DNA of 64,000 bases, taken from Streptomyces sp. NRRL F-4489 (GTDB lineage: Bacteria; Actinomycetota; Actinomycetes; Streptomycetales; Streptomycetaceae). The notes beneath the pieces were generated by a model. That model searched no databases and was not told where the DNA came from. It saw only the letters and a list, made by a program, of their open reading frames with translations. Positions 8,129-18,116 of the stretch are shown one piece after another (positions within the stretch are counted from its first letter, which is position 1; each line of letters starts with the position of its first letter). The translations under genes were made by a program, and so were the position numbers. The stretch is from contig NZ_LLZI01000112.1 in NCBI RefSeq assembly GCF_001509485.1, positions 162,956-226,955 of the forward strand. The letters are read 5' to 3'.

Positions 8129-8164
8129 GGGCGCCGGAAGCGGACTGAGGGCACAGGACCCGCG

Positions 8165-8207
8165 CGCGAAGAGCCCCGGCGGAACGAATCCGCCGGGGCC
8201 CTTCGCG
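8165..8207. terminator. bidirectional hairpin terminator between tautomerase and argG
   Basis: GCCCCGGCGGA (8173-8183) pairs perfectly with TCCGCCGGGGC (8189-8199) around the loop ACGAA. The stem extends through CGCGAA/TTCGCG after two mismatches. It sits between two convergent genes. Confidence 0.75.
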
Positions 8208-8253
8208 TACTCGGAGATCGCCGCGACCAGCTCGTACGGCCGGCCGGCCCGGA

Positions 8254-9792
<1,539 letters not shown>

Positions 9793-10302
9793 TCAGGACC
9801 GGTCGTCCGGTGCCGGGTTCCCGGGCTGGCGGCGGTGGCCGCCGTTCCGCTCCTGCCAGGCGCGGTAGACCTCGACCGCCGCGTCGCGCGGCTCGTACCG
9901 CATCGGCAGGCGGCGCTCGTCCCAGTCCTTGCCGAACTCCTCGTAGAACGTGCTCAGCTCGAAATACTTGCGGTCGTCCACGTAGTGCGGCTCATAGGCG
10001 TCCCGGGTGGTGAGGAAGACCACCTCGTCCGGGGAGCAGTAGTAGAGCGCGCCCAGGCACATCGGGCAGGGGTGGGCGAGCACGTAGATCGTGGTGCCGG
10101 TCAGGTGCTCGGTGCCCAGCGCGGTGCAGGCCGCGCGGATGGCGAGGATCTCGGCGTGGGCGGTGGGGTCATGGGTCTGGGCGACCTTGTTGGGACTCTC
10201 GGCCAGGACCTCTCCGTCCTTGACGATCACGGTGGCGAACGGACGGCCGCCCTCGGCGACGTTGCGGCGGGCGAGGTCGATGGTGCGCTGCGCGAAGTCC
10301 AT
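9793..10302 (-). CDS. nucleoside/guanine deaminase of the CMP/dCMP family
   Basis: A 169-residue zinc hydrolase. The zinc ligands and proton shuttle are intact: HAE in DPTAHAEILAIRAAC and the two cysteines in HPCPMCLGA. The C-terminal part (EPHYVDDRKYFELS, YEEFGKDWDERRLP) resembles guanine deaminase-like members rather than TadA. Start ATG 10302 follows GAAGGAG. It may share a transcript with the cyanase genes 87 bp upstream; nitrogen salvage would be a common theme (inference). Confidence 0.82.
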   Translation of the reverse strand: MDFAQRTIDLARRNVAEGGRPFATVIVKDGEVLAESPNKVAQTHDPTAHAEILAIRAACTALGTEHLTGTTIYVLAHPCPMCLGALYYCSPDEVVFLTTRDAYEPHYVDDRKYFELSTFYEEFGKDWDERRLPMRYEPRDAAVEVYRAWQERNGGHRRQPGNPAPDDRS

Positions 10303-10388
10303 GGGGCTCCTTCGGGGCGTGGGGGCGCCTGGGGTCATGGGGGGTTGGTGGGCCGGAAGGGGTTGGCGAACCAGAAGAACTTGCCGGG

Positions 10389-10871
10389 TCAGAACGGCTT
10401 GGTGGGGAGGTACTTCCCATCGAGGGTGATGATGGCGCGTTCGCCGCCCTCGGGGTCGGCGACCTTCCGCACGTCCAGCTTGAAGTTGATGGCGCTGATG
10501 ATGCCGTCGCCGAACTGCTCGTGGATCAGCGCCTTGAGGGTGGTGCCGTAGACCTGGAGGATCTCGTAGAAGCGGTAGATCGTCGGGTCGGTGGGGACGC
10601 CGCCGGGGATCGAACCGCGAGTGGGGATGGTCTGGAGCAGCAGCGCGGCGTCGTCGTCCAGGCCCAGCAGCCCGGCGACGGCCTCGGCGGCCTCGGCGGG
10701 CAGGGCGTGCTGCCCGAGGATGGCCGCGGTGACGAACGCGGGCGACAGCCCGGCCGCGTCGGCGAGCTGCTGCCAGGTGAGGTCCTTCCGCGTCTTGGCC
10801 TCGACCGCGGCGACGGCGAGCGCCTGGCGGGCGGCGGGGTCGAACTGGGCGTGCGGGGTGGGCTGGTTCAT
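10389..10871 (-). CDS. cynS: cyanate hydratase (cyanase)
   Basis: A 160-residue enzyme converting cyanate and bicarbonate to ammonia and CO2. The N-terminal domain is POU-like ([20 protein letters not shown]). The catalytic domain carries the expected Arg and Glu in [11 protein letters not shown] and the Ser in [10 protein letters not shown], matching the Arg/Glu/Ser triad of E. coli CynS. It lies downstream of a beta-carbonic anhydrase and near a divergent LysR regulator, the classical cyn arrangement. Confidence 0.94.
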   Translation of the reverse strand: MNQPTPHAQFDPAARQALAVAAVEAKTRKDLTWQQLADAAGLSPAFVTAAILGQHALPAEAAEAVAGLLGLDDDAALLLQTIPTRGSIPGGVPTDPTIYRFYEILQVYGTTLKALIHEQFGDGIISAINFKLDVRKVADPEGGERAIITLDGKYLPTKPF

Positions 10872-10896
10872 GACGGTCCTCTCGGATGTGGGTCTT

Positions 10897-10936
10897 GAGA
10901 TCTCGTGGCGCGGAGATCTTTTCGGTGCTGAGATCT
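10897..10936. repeat. three GAGATCT direct repeats between carbonic anhydrase and cynS
   Basis: GAGATCT occurs at 10897-10903, 10913-10919 and 10930-10936, at periods of 16 and 17 bp. The outer copies share the longer form TGAGATCTYGTGG. They fill the spacer before cynS. They could be a processing or regulatory element, or duplication debris; no specific binding protein is suggested. Confidence 0.45.
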
Positions 10937-10968
10937 TGTGGGCTTGGCGGCCGGGGCGGAAGGGCGCG

Positions 10969-11589
10969 TCAGGCGGCGCGGGCCGCGTCGCCCACCGCGC
11001 CGAGGCCGTTCCCGGCTCCGACGTCGTCCACCGCGCCGGTCCCGATGTCGTACACCCACCCGTGCAGCGCGAGGGTGCCCGCCGTACGGGCGCGGGCGAC
11101 CGCCGGGTGGGTGGCGAGGTTGGCCAGCTGGGCGCGGACGTTCTGGCGGATCAGGGCCGGCAGGTCCACGGCGTCCGCCCCGGCCGCGGCGCGCGCCGTG
11201 GCGGCGTCCGCGTGGTGCAGCCAGTACGCGAGCGCGGGCACACCGGTCAGGTCGTGCGCCTCGGCGAGGGCCGTCATCGCCCCGCATGCCGAGTGCCCGC
11301 ACACCACGATGTCGGTGACACCGAGGACCGCGACGGCGTACTCCACGCTCGCCACCACACCGTCACCGGACGACCGGTGATAGGCGGGGACCAGATTGCC
11401 GGCCGTGCGGATCACGAACAGGTCGCCGGGCTCGCAGCCGGTGAGCAGCTCCGGGACGACGCGGGCGTCGGAACAGCCGATGAAGAGCGTAGGTGGCCGG
11501 TGATGAGCGGCCAGACGGCCGAAAAGTTCCGCCTTGGCCGGAAAGACGTCCCGCTGGAAGCGGGCGACCCCGGCGGCGAGGTCAGACAT
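10969..11589 (-). CDS. cynT: beta-carbonic anhydrase (CynT-type)
   Basis: A 206-residue beta-class carbonic anhydrase with zinc ligands in [11 protein letters not shown] (Cys, and the Asp-Arg dyad) and [11 protein letters not shown] (His, Cys). In cyn operons it supplies or retains bicarbonate, which cyanase consumes. It is the first gene of the cynT-cynS unit, divergent from the LysR regulator. ATG 11589 is preceded by GCGGAG. Confidence 0.9.
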   Translation of the reverse strand: MSDLAAGVARFQRDVFPAKAELFGRLAAHHRPPTLFIGCSDARVVPELLTGCEPGDLFVIRTAGNLVPAYHRSSGDGVVASVEYAVAVLGVTDIVVCGHSACGAMTALAEAHDLTGVPALAYWLHHADAATARAAAGADAVDLPALIRQNVRAQLANLATHPAVARARTAGTLALHGWVYDIGTGAVDDVGAGNGLGAVGDAARAA

Positions 11590-11742
11590 GGGAACTCCGC
11601 ATGGGCACTCCTTGAGCTGGCGGACTTGCGGGGGACTTGCGAGGGCTTACGAGGACTCGCTTCCGCCGACCGTGCGGGCCGACGAGTTCCACCCTGCCCG
11701 ACCTGCTCGTATAGAGTCCAAGAGCTGCTACGGATCCCACCC

Positions 11743-11772
11743 ATAGATGCCACCAATACCACCGCCTATAGT
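11743..11772 (+). promoter_or_regulatory. cynR promoter region with ATAG/CTAT inverted repeat
   Basis: TATAGT at 11767-11772 is a good -10 hexamer ending 7 nt before the cynR ATG, so the transcript is probably leaderless. ATAG (11743-11746) and CTAT (11766-11769) form an inverted repeat over the promoter, and another TATAG occurs at about 11711. These fit autoregulatory LysR binding between cynT and cynR; assignment is by context. Confidence 0.45.
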
Positions 11773-11779
11773 CGTCCGC

Positions 11780-12682
11780 ATGGCCCTGGAACTGCGTCAT
11801 CTGCGCTATCTCCTCGCGGTCGCCGAACACGGCAGCTTCACCCGCGCCGCCGAGGAGCTGCACATCTCCCAGCCGACGCTCTCCCAGCAGGTCCGGCAGC
11901 TGGAGCGGACCGTGGGGGCGCAGCTGCTGGACCGCACCGGGCGCACCATGCGCCTGACCGACGCCGGCGAGGCGTACGCGGAGCACGCCCGGAGCGCGCT
12001 GCGCGATCTGGCCGCCGCCGAGCGGGCCGTCCATGACGTACGGGACCTGTCCCGGGGCCATCTGCGGCTGGGGGTCACGCCGACGTTCACGGCCTATCTG
12101 GTCGGCCCGCTCACCGCCGCGCTGCACTCCCGGTATCCCGGGGTGACGCTGGCCGTCCGGGAGATGCCGCAGGACCGGATCGAAAGCTGCCTGCTGGGCG
12201 ACGAGTTGGACCTGGGCATCGCGTTCGCCGGAGCGCACCTGCGCGGGATCGAGGCAGCCGCTCTGTTCACCGAGACCCTGAGCCTGGTCACCGCCGCCCC
12301 GGGCCCGGCGGAGGACGAGCTCCCGCTACCGGTGTCCCACCTCACCGACCGCCAACTGGCCCTGCTCAGCACGGACTTCGCCACCCGCACGCACATCGAC
12401 GCCTACTTCACCGCGCACCGGGTCACCCCGCGGATCGCGGTGGAAGCCAACTCCATCCAGGCTCTCACCGAGATCGTCCGCCGCAGCGCGCTCTCCACCG
12501 TCCTGCCGGACGCCCTCACCCACGACCATCCCCACCTCACCCCCGTCCCGCTCGACCCCGCCCTCCCCGCCCGCACCGTCACGCTGCTGCGCCGCACCGA
12601 CGCCTATCGCACCGCCGCGGCACGGGCGTTCGTCCACCTGACGAGGGAACTGGTCGAAAGCCGGGGGTATCCGCCGGCCTGA
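11780..12682 (+). CDS. cynR: LysR-family regulator of the cyanate operon (CynR-like)
   Basis: A 300-residue LysR protein: winged helix-turn-helix at residues about 3-60 (LRYLLAVAEHGSFTRAAEEL, then ISQPTLSQQVRQLE) and a periplasmic-binding-like effector domain from about residue 90. Its divergence from cynT-cynS and CynR-like N-terminus support activation of cyanate genes in response to cyanate. The start has no Shine-Dalgarno sequence but a -10 box at the right distance for leaderless initiation. Confidence 0.85.
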   Translation: MALELRHLRYLLAVAEHGSFTRAAEELHISQPTLSQQVRQLERTVGAQLLDRTGRTMRLTDAGEAYAEHARSALRDLAAAERAVHDVRDLSRGHLRLGVTPTFTAYLVGPLTAALHSRYPGVTLAVREMPQDRIESCLLGDELDLGIAFAGAHLRGIEAAALFTETLSLVTAAPGPAEDELPLPVSHLTDRQLALLSTDFATRTHIDAYFTAHRVTPRIAVEANSIQALTEIVRRSALSTVLPDALTHDHPHLTPVPLDPALPARTVTLLRRTDAYRTAAARAFVHLTRELVESRGYPPA

Positions 12683-12747
12683 TGCGAGGGGGGCGGGCGC
12701 CCATACGGCCCGACGCCGCACCTAACTCGCCCTCCACGCAAGGGATT

Positions 12748-13983
12748 TCACCGCCCCACCGGATCCCCCCACCCAGGGTCGTCCGGGCAGAGGAGGGCGA
12801 GGTGGCCGCCCTCGTTCAGGGGGGTGGGGACGGTCAGGGTGGTGCGGTGGTGGGGGTGGTCGGCGTCGAGGAGTTCGATCTCGCCGTGGCCGCCGCGGGT
12901 GACGGCGATGAGGGAGGAGGCCGGGGAGGCGGCCAGGGCGCGGCGCTGGACGCCGTCCCAGGGGGTGCCGCCGGGGCGGGGGGCGCCGGCCATCGGGGGC
13001 AGCGGGATGCGTGCGGTGATACGGGGGTCGGGGCCGGAGCCGGGTGTCAGGAGGATCAGTTCGTCGCCGTCGGGGTGGACGCGGGTGTAGGCGATGTGGC
13101 GGGCGGCGACGGCCAGGCGGAAGACCAGGCCGGGGCCGAGCGGGACGCGGCCGGTGCGGCCGGTGTCGAGGTGGTGCCACCAGGCGTGGTTGTCCCAGTC
13201 GGGCCAGCGGCCGGGGTGCGGCGGGCCGCCGCGGACGGCGGACCAGAGGAGCCGGCGTACGGGGTCCAGGCGCAGGTAGTAGCCGCGGCCGGGGCCGCCC
13301 CAGGGGAGCGGCGGTTCGGGTATGAGGCGTCCGGCGTGGTGGCGGGCGCGGTGCACACCGGAGCCGGCGGCGGCGAACAGCCGTCCGGTGCGCGGGTCGT
13401 GGGCGTCGCCGTGGCCGTCGTCGTCGGCCAGCGGCAGGGTGAGGTCCGGGACCGCGGGCGGGCAGGAGGGGGCGGCGGCCATCAGGGCGGTGTGGCGGTA
13501 GGCGGCGAGCTGTCCTGGTTCGCGGTGGCGGAGGACGACCAGGGGGTCGTCGGTGCCGAGGACGGTGACGCCGGGTTCGCCGGGGCGGGTGCGGAGGCGT
13601 ACGGCGTCGGGGCGGCCGGGGGCGTGCAGATCGATGGCGGTCAGGAGGTCGCACCAGGGCTGGTCGTTGCGGCCGAGGCCGGTGGTGACGGCGAGGTAGC
13701 GGCCGGTGGGGTCGGCGGCGAGGTGTTCGGCCGGGACGGCGACCGGGACCGTCGCTTCGGTCAGGGGGCGGCCCGCGTCGGGGCCGTAGGGGTCGAGGAC
13801 GACCAGTTCGCCGGCGCGGTCGTCGATGAACGCGGCGCGGGCGCCGGGGAGGACGAGGAAGCCGGCGTGTTCGGCGAGGTGGCGGCCGGGCAGCGCTGAA
13901 CTCTCCGTGCCGTCCGGGAGGTTGAGGACGCGGAGCGAGCCGGCGACGTGGTCGGCGACGAGCAGGCGGGGGTGCGGGGGCAT
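12748..13983 (-). CDS. beta-propeller protein divergent from the metal ABC importer, possibly AztD-like metallochaperone
   Basis: A 411-residue protein without signal peptide, built of repeated short strand units such as RLLVADHVAGSLRVLNLPDG, GELVVLDPYG and IELLDADHPHH, typical of a seven-bladed YVTN/WD-like propeller. It is rich in histidine clusters (RARHHAGR, HAWWHHLD, DADHPHHR, GHGDAHD). Zinc chaperones of the AztD type are His-bearing propellers encoded with zinc importers, and this gene shares its control region and a Zur-like box with an importer. The AztD link is inference: AztD is periplasmic, while this protein has no visible export signal. Alternatively it is a generic propeller enzyme. 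Confidence 0.5.
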   Translation of the reverse strand: MPPHPRLLVADHVAGSLRVLNLPDGTESSALPGRHLAEHAGFLVLPGARAAFIDDRAGELVVLDPYGPDAGRPLTEATVPVAVPAEHLAADPTGRYLAVTTGLGRNDQPWCDLLTAIDLHAPGRPDAVRLRTRPGEPGVTVLGTDDPLVVLRHREPGQLAAYRHTALMAAAPSCPPAVPDLTLPLADDDGHGDAHDPRTGRLFAAAGSGVHRARHHAGRLIPEPPLPWGGPGRGYYLRLDPVRRLLWSAVRGGPPHPGRWPDWDNHAWWHHLDTGRTGRVPLGPGLVFRLAVAARHIAYTRVHPDGDELILLTPGSGPDPRITARIPLPPMAGAPRPGGTPWDGVQRRALAASPASSLIAVTRGGHGEIELLDADHPHHRTTLTVPTPLNEGGHLALLCPDDPGWGDPVGR

Positions 13984-14019
13984 GCGGTCTCCAGGGAGGG
14001 AAGTGATGGGTCAGTATTT

Positions 14020-14034
14020 CGATAATGATTATCA
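14020..14034. promoter_or_regulatory. Zur-like box 1 (divergent promoter)
   Basis: CGATAATGATTATCA is one base from the perfect palindrome TGATAATGATTATCA and agrees with the streptomycete Zur consensus core ATGAAAATCATTTTCA when read on the other strand. It lies between the propeller gene start (13983) and the importer start (14083), placed to repress both. It does not match the TTAGGTTAGGCTAACC-type iron box of DmdR1/IdeR. Confidence 0.7.
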
Positions 14035-14082
14035 TGTTGGTGATTGGTGATCGTGGGTTCGGAATCGGAAGACTGGAGTGAC

Positions 14083-15081
14083 ATGGCACGCAGAGCGCTG
14101 TGCGTCATCCGCCGTCTGGCGGTGGCCGTGGTCATAGGCGGCACGTTGGCGGGATGCGGGGGCGCGGCCGATGACGGCGCCTCCGGGGACGACGGGGCCG
14201 GGGACGGGCGCGGGGGCCGGACACCGGTGGCGGTCCGGCCGATCGCCGCGGCCCGTGCGGTGACGGACGCCAAGGGCGTCACGGTCAGTACGCCGGCGCC
14301 GCCGAAGCGGGTGGTGTGCCTGGTCGCGCTGTGCGACGACATGCTGGCCGAGCTGGGGATGCGGCCGGTGGCGACCAACTCCCGGCTGCTGGCGCACGAG
14401 AAGTTCCTGGGCCCGGCGGAGGCCGCGAAGATCCCGACCGTACCGGGCGGGTTCCTGAGCCCGGAGGCCGAGGCGATCCTGTCGTTCAAGCCCGATCTCG
14501 TCATCGGGTTGAAGGACACCCACGGCAAGCTGGCGCCGGCGCTGAAGGGCGCCACGGTCTTCTGGCCGGTGGAGCCGGAGTCGTGGCAGGACAGCGTCGG
14601 CTATCTGCGGAACCTCGCCGCGCTCACCGGGCGCACCCCGGAGGGCGAACGGGCCGAGCGCGCGTTCCGGACGAAGCTGGCCGCGGCCGAGCGCGCGCCG
14701 AGCGGCCGGACCGCGCTGGTGATGTTCGGCACCGCGGAGAACTTCGGCGTCGCCACGCCGGGCACCGATGTCACCGCCGGGCTGCTGCCGAAGATCGCCC
14801 GGTATCCGTGGCGCAGCCGGGGAGTTGACGGGACGTACAGCATGGAGGAGATCCTGGCGCGCCAGGTGGACGTGCTGTTCGTCGAGTCGCTGTCGGCCGG
14901 CGGGCCGGCCGCGCCCGGCGAGCGGCTGTCGGACCGGCTGGCCCGGAATCCGCTGTGGTCGCGGATCCCGGCCGTGCGGAACGGCAAGGTGGTCGAGGTC
15001 GATCCCGAGGTGTGGGCCAAGGGCCGGGGCACCCGGTCGCTGGGGATCGTCCTCGACGAGGCCGCGGCCGCGCTGCGGTGA
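14083..15081 (+). CDS. siderophore/metallophore-type ABC transporter substrate-binding lipoprotein
   Basis: A 332-residue lipoprotein: lipobox LAGC with Cys25, a flexible Gly/Asp linker, then a FecB/FhuD-type helical-backbone receptor fold (PPKRVVCLVALCDDMLAEL, FKPDLVIGLKDTHG, and conserved Glu in SMEEILARQVDVLFVE). The fold binds chelated metal, unlike the ZnuA/TroA type that binds free ions. ATG 14083 follows GGAG. It is the first gene of a four-gene importer with two permeases and an ATPase, preceded by a Zur-like box. Its likely cargo is the metal complex of the peptide encoded downstream (inference). Confidence 0.85.
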   Translation: MARRALCVIRRLAVAVVIGGTLAGCGGAADDGASGDDGAGDGRGGRTPVAVRPIAAARAVTDAKGVTVSTPAPPKRVVCLVALCDDMLAELGMRPVATNSRLLAHEKFLGPAEAAKIPTVPGGFLSPEAEAILSFKPDLVIGLKDTHGKLAPALKGATVFWPVEPESWQDSVGYLRNLAALTGRTPEGERAERAFRTKLAAAERAPSGRTALVMFGTAENFGVATPGTDVTAGLLPKIARYPWRSRGVDGTYSMEEILARQVDVLFVESLSAGGPAAPGERLSDRLARNPLWSRIPAVRNGKVVEVDPEVWAKGRGTRSLGIVLDEAAAALR

Positions 15082-16073
15082 GCGGACGGACCTGGGTCCT
15101 GACAGGGATCGTGACGGGGGTGCTCGCGGTGGGGGCGGTGGCGGCGCTGTGCCTGGGCACGCCGGTCGTCGCGCCGCGGGCGCTGCCCGGGGTGCTGGGC
15201 GGGGACGGTGTGGCCGCGGTGGTGGTCGGTGAACTCCGGCTGCCGCGGCTGGTGTTGGCGCTGGTGGCCGGTGCCTGTCTGGGCGCGGCCGGGCTGGTGC
15301 TCCAGGAGGCGCTGCGCAATCCGCTGGCCGTTCCGGAGCTGCTCGGGGTGTCCTCGGGCGCGGCGCTGGGCGTGGCGGCGCCGCTCGTACTGGCGCTGCC
15401 GCTGCCGGCCGCGCTCGCGCCGCTCACCGCGCTGGCCGGGGCGGTGGCCGGCGGGCTGCTGACGCTGGTGGCCGGCGGGCTGGGGCGGAGCCCGTCGGCG
15501 GTGCTGCTGACGGGGGCCGCGGTGACCGCCGGGCTCCAGGCGGCGCTGCTGGTCCTGATGGTGCTCGCCGACCAGTTGGACCTGCAGATCGTCTACCGCT
15601 ATCTGCTGGGCAGTCTGTCCGCCCGCACCTGGGACGACGTGGCGGGCCTGGCGCCCTGGCTGCTGGTGGCGCTGCCGGCGCTGGTGCTGTGCGCGCCGGT
15701 GCTGTCGGTGCTGCGGCTGGGCGATGACGACGCGCGGGCCCTGGGAGTGCGGGTGCGGCACGCCCGGGTGGCGGCGCTGGGGCTGGCCGCGGTGCTGATC
15801 GCGCCGGTCGTCGCGGTGTGCGGGCCGGTGGCGTGGGTGGGTTTCCTGGCGCCGCATCTGGCCCGGCGGCTGTGGCCGGCGGGTACGGCCGTGGGCTGGC
15901 TGCCGGGGTCCGCGCTGCTCGGCGCGGTCACCGTACTGCTGGCCGATCTGCCGGCCCGGCTCGCGCTGGCGCCGGTGGAGACGCCGGTGGGTGCCTGGAC
16001 GGCGCTGCTGGGGGTGCCGGCCGGTGTGGTGCTGCTGCGCGCCGGGCGGCGCCGGGCGGGGGTGGTCCGGTGA
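15078..16073 (+). CDS. FecCD-family ABC transporter permease 1
   Basis: A 331-residue permease with about ten membrane helices and FecCD signatures: ELRLPRLVLALVAGACLGAA, LVLQEALRNPLAVPELLGV and a C-terminal GPVAWVGFLAPHLARRLW. GTG start overlaps the substrate-binding gene stop (GTGA). It pairs with the next permease to form the heterodimeric inner-membrane channel. Confidence 0.9.
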   Translation: MSGRTWVLTGIVTGVLAVGAVAALCLGTPVVAPRALPGVLGGDGVAAVVVGELRLPRLVLALVAGACLGAAGLVLQEALRNPLAVPELLGVSSGAALGVAAPLVLALPLPAALAPLTALAGAVAGGLLTLVAGGLGRSPSAVLLTGAAVTAGLQAALLVLMVLADQLDLQIVYRYLLGSLSARTWDDVAGLAPWLLVALPALVLCAPVLSVLRLGDDDARALGVRVRHARVAALGLAAVLIAPVVAVCGPVAWVGFLAPHLARRLWPAGTAVGWLPGSALLGAVTVLLADLPARLALAPVETPVGAWTALLGVPAGVVLLRAGRRRAGVVR

Positions 16074-17128
16074 GCGTGATGGTGCGGGCCGGGCGGGCGG
16101 TGCGGACGCGGCGGGTGCCGGCGGCCGTGATCCTTGTGGTGCTGGGCGTCCTGGTCGTCGGCGCCGGACTGGCCGGGCTGGTCGCCGGGCGGGCGCTGGG
16201 CGCGGCGGAGGTGTGGGAGGTACTGCGCGGTGCCGGGGACGCCGGGGCCCGGCACGTGGTGCTGCAACTGCGGCTGCCGCGCGCCCTGGTGGCGCTGGGG
16301 GCGGGTGCGGCGCTGGGGCTGGCCGGGACGGTGCTCCAGGCGGCGCTGCGCAATCCGCTGGCCGGGCCGGAGGTCACCGGTGTCACGCCGGGCGCGGTGC
16401 TCGGCGCGGTGGCCGCGACCGGGCTGGGGCTGGCGGGCTGGGAGCATCCGGCGGCCGTGGTGGCCGCCGCCGCGGCCGGCGGGTTCGCCGGGGCCGGGCT
16501 GCTGTGGCTGCTGGCCGGGCGGGAGCAGGGCGATCCGGCGCGGGCGGCGGTGTACGGGGTGCTGGCCTCGGCCGTGCTGTCGGGGCTGACCGCGGTGGTG
16601 CTGCTGGTGGCGCCGGGCGAACTGGGCAGCGTGGTGCAGTGGTTGGTCGGCTCCACCGAGGGCCGGGTCTGGGCGCACTGGAATCTGCTGTGGCCCTGGA
16701 CGCTGGTGTGGGCGGTGCTCGCCTGGCTGCTGGCCGGGCCGTTGACCCTGTTGCGCTGCGGTCAGGAGCAGGCCGCGGCGGCCGGGCTGGCCACCGGCCG
16801 GGCGCGGGCCGCGGCGCTGGTGTGCGCGGTGGCGCTGACCGCCGGTGCGGTGCCGGCCGTGGGGGCGCTGGGGTTCGTCGGGCTGCTCGTCCCGCATCTG
16901 GCGTTCGCGGTGCTGGGCGCGGAGTTGCGGACCGCGCTGCCGGGTGCCGCGCTGCTGGGCGCGGCGGTGGTCGGCTGGGCGGACGCGGTGGCGCAGTGGC
17001 TGTCGCGGGCGCTGGCGGCCCTGGCGGACGCGGACCGGCTGGTGGTGCCGGCGGGCGCCGTCACCACCGGGTGCGGGGCGCTCCTGCTGCTGGTCGTGGC
17101 CCGCCGGACGGGCGGTGCGGAGCAGTGA
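16070..17128 (+). CDS. FecCD-family ABC transporter permease 2
   Basis: A 352-residue permease with matching FecCD motifs (LRLPRALVALGAGAALGLAG, VLQAALRNPLAGPEVTGV, GFVGLLVPHLAFAVLGAELR). GTG start overlaps the stop of permease 1 (GTGA). The ATPase gene begins 44 bp downstream, so all four importer genes probably form one operon. Confidence 0.9.
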   Translation: MSVMVRAGRAVRTRRVPAAVILVVLGVLVVGAGLAGLVAGRALGAAEVWEVLRGAGDAGARHVVLQLRLPRALVALGAGAALGLAGTVLQAALRNPLAGPEVTGVTPGAVLGAVAATGLGLAGWEHPAAVVAAAAAGGFAGAGLLWLLAGREQGDPARAAVYGVLASAVLSGLTAVVLLVAPGELGSVVQWLVGSTEGRVWAHWNLLWPWTLVWAVLAWLLAGPLTLLRCGQEQAAAAGLATGRARAAALVCAVALTAGAVPAVGALGFVGLLVPHLAFAVLGAELRTALPGAALLGAAVVGWADAVAQWLSRALAALADADRLVVPAGAVTTGCGALLLLVVARRTGGAEQ

Positions 17129-17172
17129 GGCCATCGGTGAACACCGTTAAGGGAGTGGGGAGTTCGAGGGTC

Positions 17173-18039
17173 ATGGCGACGGCGGAGGCAGATGTGCGGC
17201 CAGGCGGCGGCGCGGCGGGGGACGTGCGGCCCGGCGGCGGTATCCGGGTGGAGGGGCTGCGGTTCGGCTATCCGGGCCGCGAGGTGCTGCGCGGGGTGGA
17301 CATGGCGGTGGCCGGCGGTGAGCTGGTCGCGCTGGTCGGGCTGAACGGCTGCGGGAAGAGCACCCTGCTGCGGCTGTGCGCCGGACTGCTGCGGCCCGCG
17401 GCCGGCCGGGTGCTGCTGGACGGGGCGGAGGTGGGCGGGCTGTCGCGCCGGGCGACCGCGCGCCGGATCGCCCTGCTGCACCAGTCGGCGCCCGCCGTAC
17501 CGGGCATGACGGTACGTCAGCTCGTCCGGCAGGGGCGGTACGCGGTCCGGGGCCCACTGGGGATGCTGCGGGACGGCGAGGACCCGGTGTGCGCCCGGGC
17601 GATGGCGGACGCGGGGGTGGCGGCCTGGGCGGACCGGCCGGTGGAGGCGCTGTCGGGCGGTGAGCGGCAGCGGGTGCGGCTGGCGATGGCGCTGGCGCAG
17701 GACACCCGGGTGCTCCTGCTGGACGAGCCGACGACCTTTCTGGATCCGCGGCACCAGCTGGAGGTGATGGCGACGGTGGTGCGGCTGCGCGCGGAGCGCG
17801 GGCTGACCGTCGTCATGGTGCTGCACGACATCGGGCAGGCGGCGCGCTTCGCGGACCGGATCGTGGCACTGCGGGACGGCCTGGTGGTGGCCGACGGCGC
17901 CCCGGAGGCGGTGGTGACCCCCCGGCTGCTGGCGGACGCGCTGGGGGTGGCGGGCCGGGTCGGCCAGGACCCGGAAGGGGGGTGGCCGGTGTGTTACCTG
18001 GATCACCCTCTTCCCGAAGGAAAACAGATTGAGAAATGA
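17173..18039 (+). CDS. metallophore ABC transporter ATPase
   Basis: A 288-residue ATPase of the FecE/FhuC class: Walker A GLNGCGKST, Q-loop LLHQSAPAV, signature LSGGERQRVRLAMALAQ, Walker B LLLDEPT and switch His in MVLHDIGQA. ATG 17173 follows CGAGGG; a GTG at 17137 would add 12 residues. The second Zur-like box overlaps its stop codon. Confidence 0.9.
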   Translation: MATAEADVRPGGGAAGDVRPGGGIRVEGLRFGYPGREVLRGVDMAVAGGELVALVGLNGCGKSTLLRLCAGLLRPAAGRVLLDGAEVGGLSRRATARRIALLHQSAPAVPGMTVRQLVRQGRYAVRGPLGMLRDGEDPVCARAMADAGVAAWADRPVEALSGGERQRVRLAMALAQDTRVLLLDEPTTFLDPRHQLEVMATVVRLRAERGLTVVMVLHDIGQAARFADRIVALRDGLVVADGAPEAVVTPRLLADALGVAGRVGQDPEGGWPVCYLDHPLPEGKQIEK

Positions 18040-18051
18040 CAATCATTTTCA
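18037..18051. promoter_or_regulatory. Zur-like box 2, upstream of the precursor peptide
   Basis: TGACAATCATTTTCA is a near-palindrome matching the Zur consensus core closely (ATGAAAATCATTTTCA with one change, followed by the expected NNA). It overlaps the ATPase stop and lies 66 bp before the precursor ATG, so it should govern a separate promoter for the peptide and its maturation genes. Confidence 0.8.
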
Positions 18052-18116
18052 CTACTGTTGGTGGCGCACCGGCACTTCCGCCGCTGCCGCACCACGACCT
18101 AACGGAGGCTCAACTC

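Noticed and set aside
14020..18051. Iron (DmdR1/IdeR) boxes as the regulators of the importer
   Set aside because: No TTAGGTTAGGCTAACC-like sequence occurs in either promoter; both palindromes fit the Zur core.
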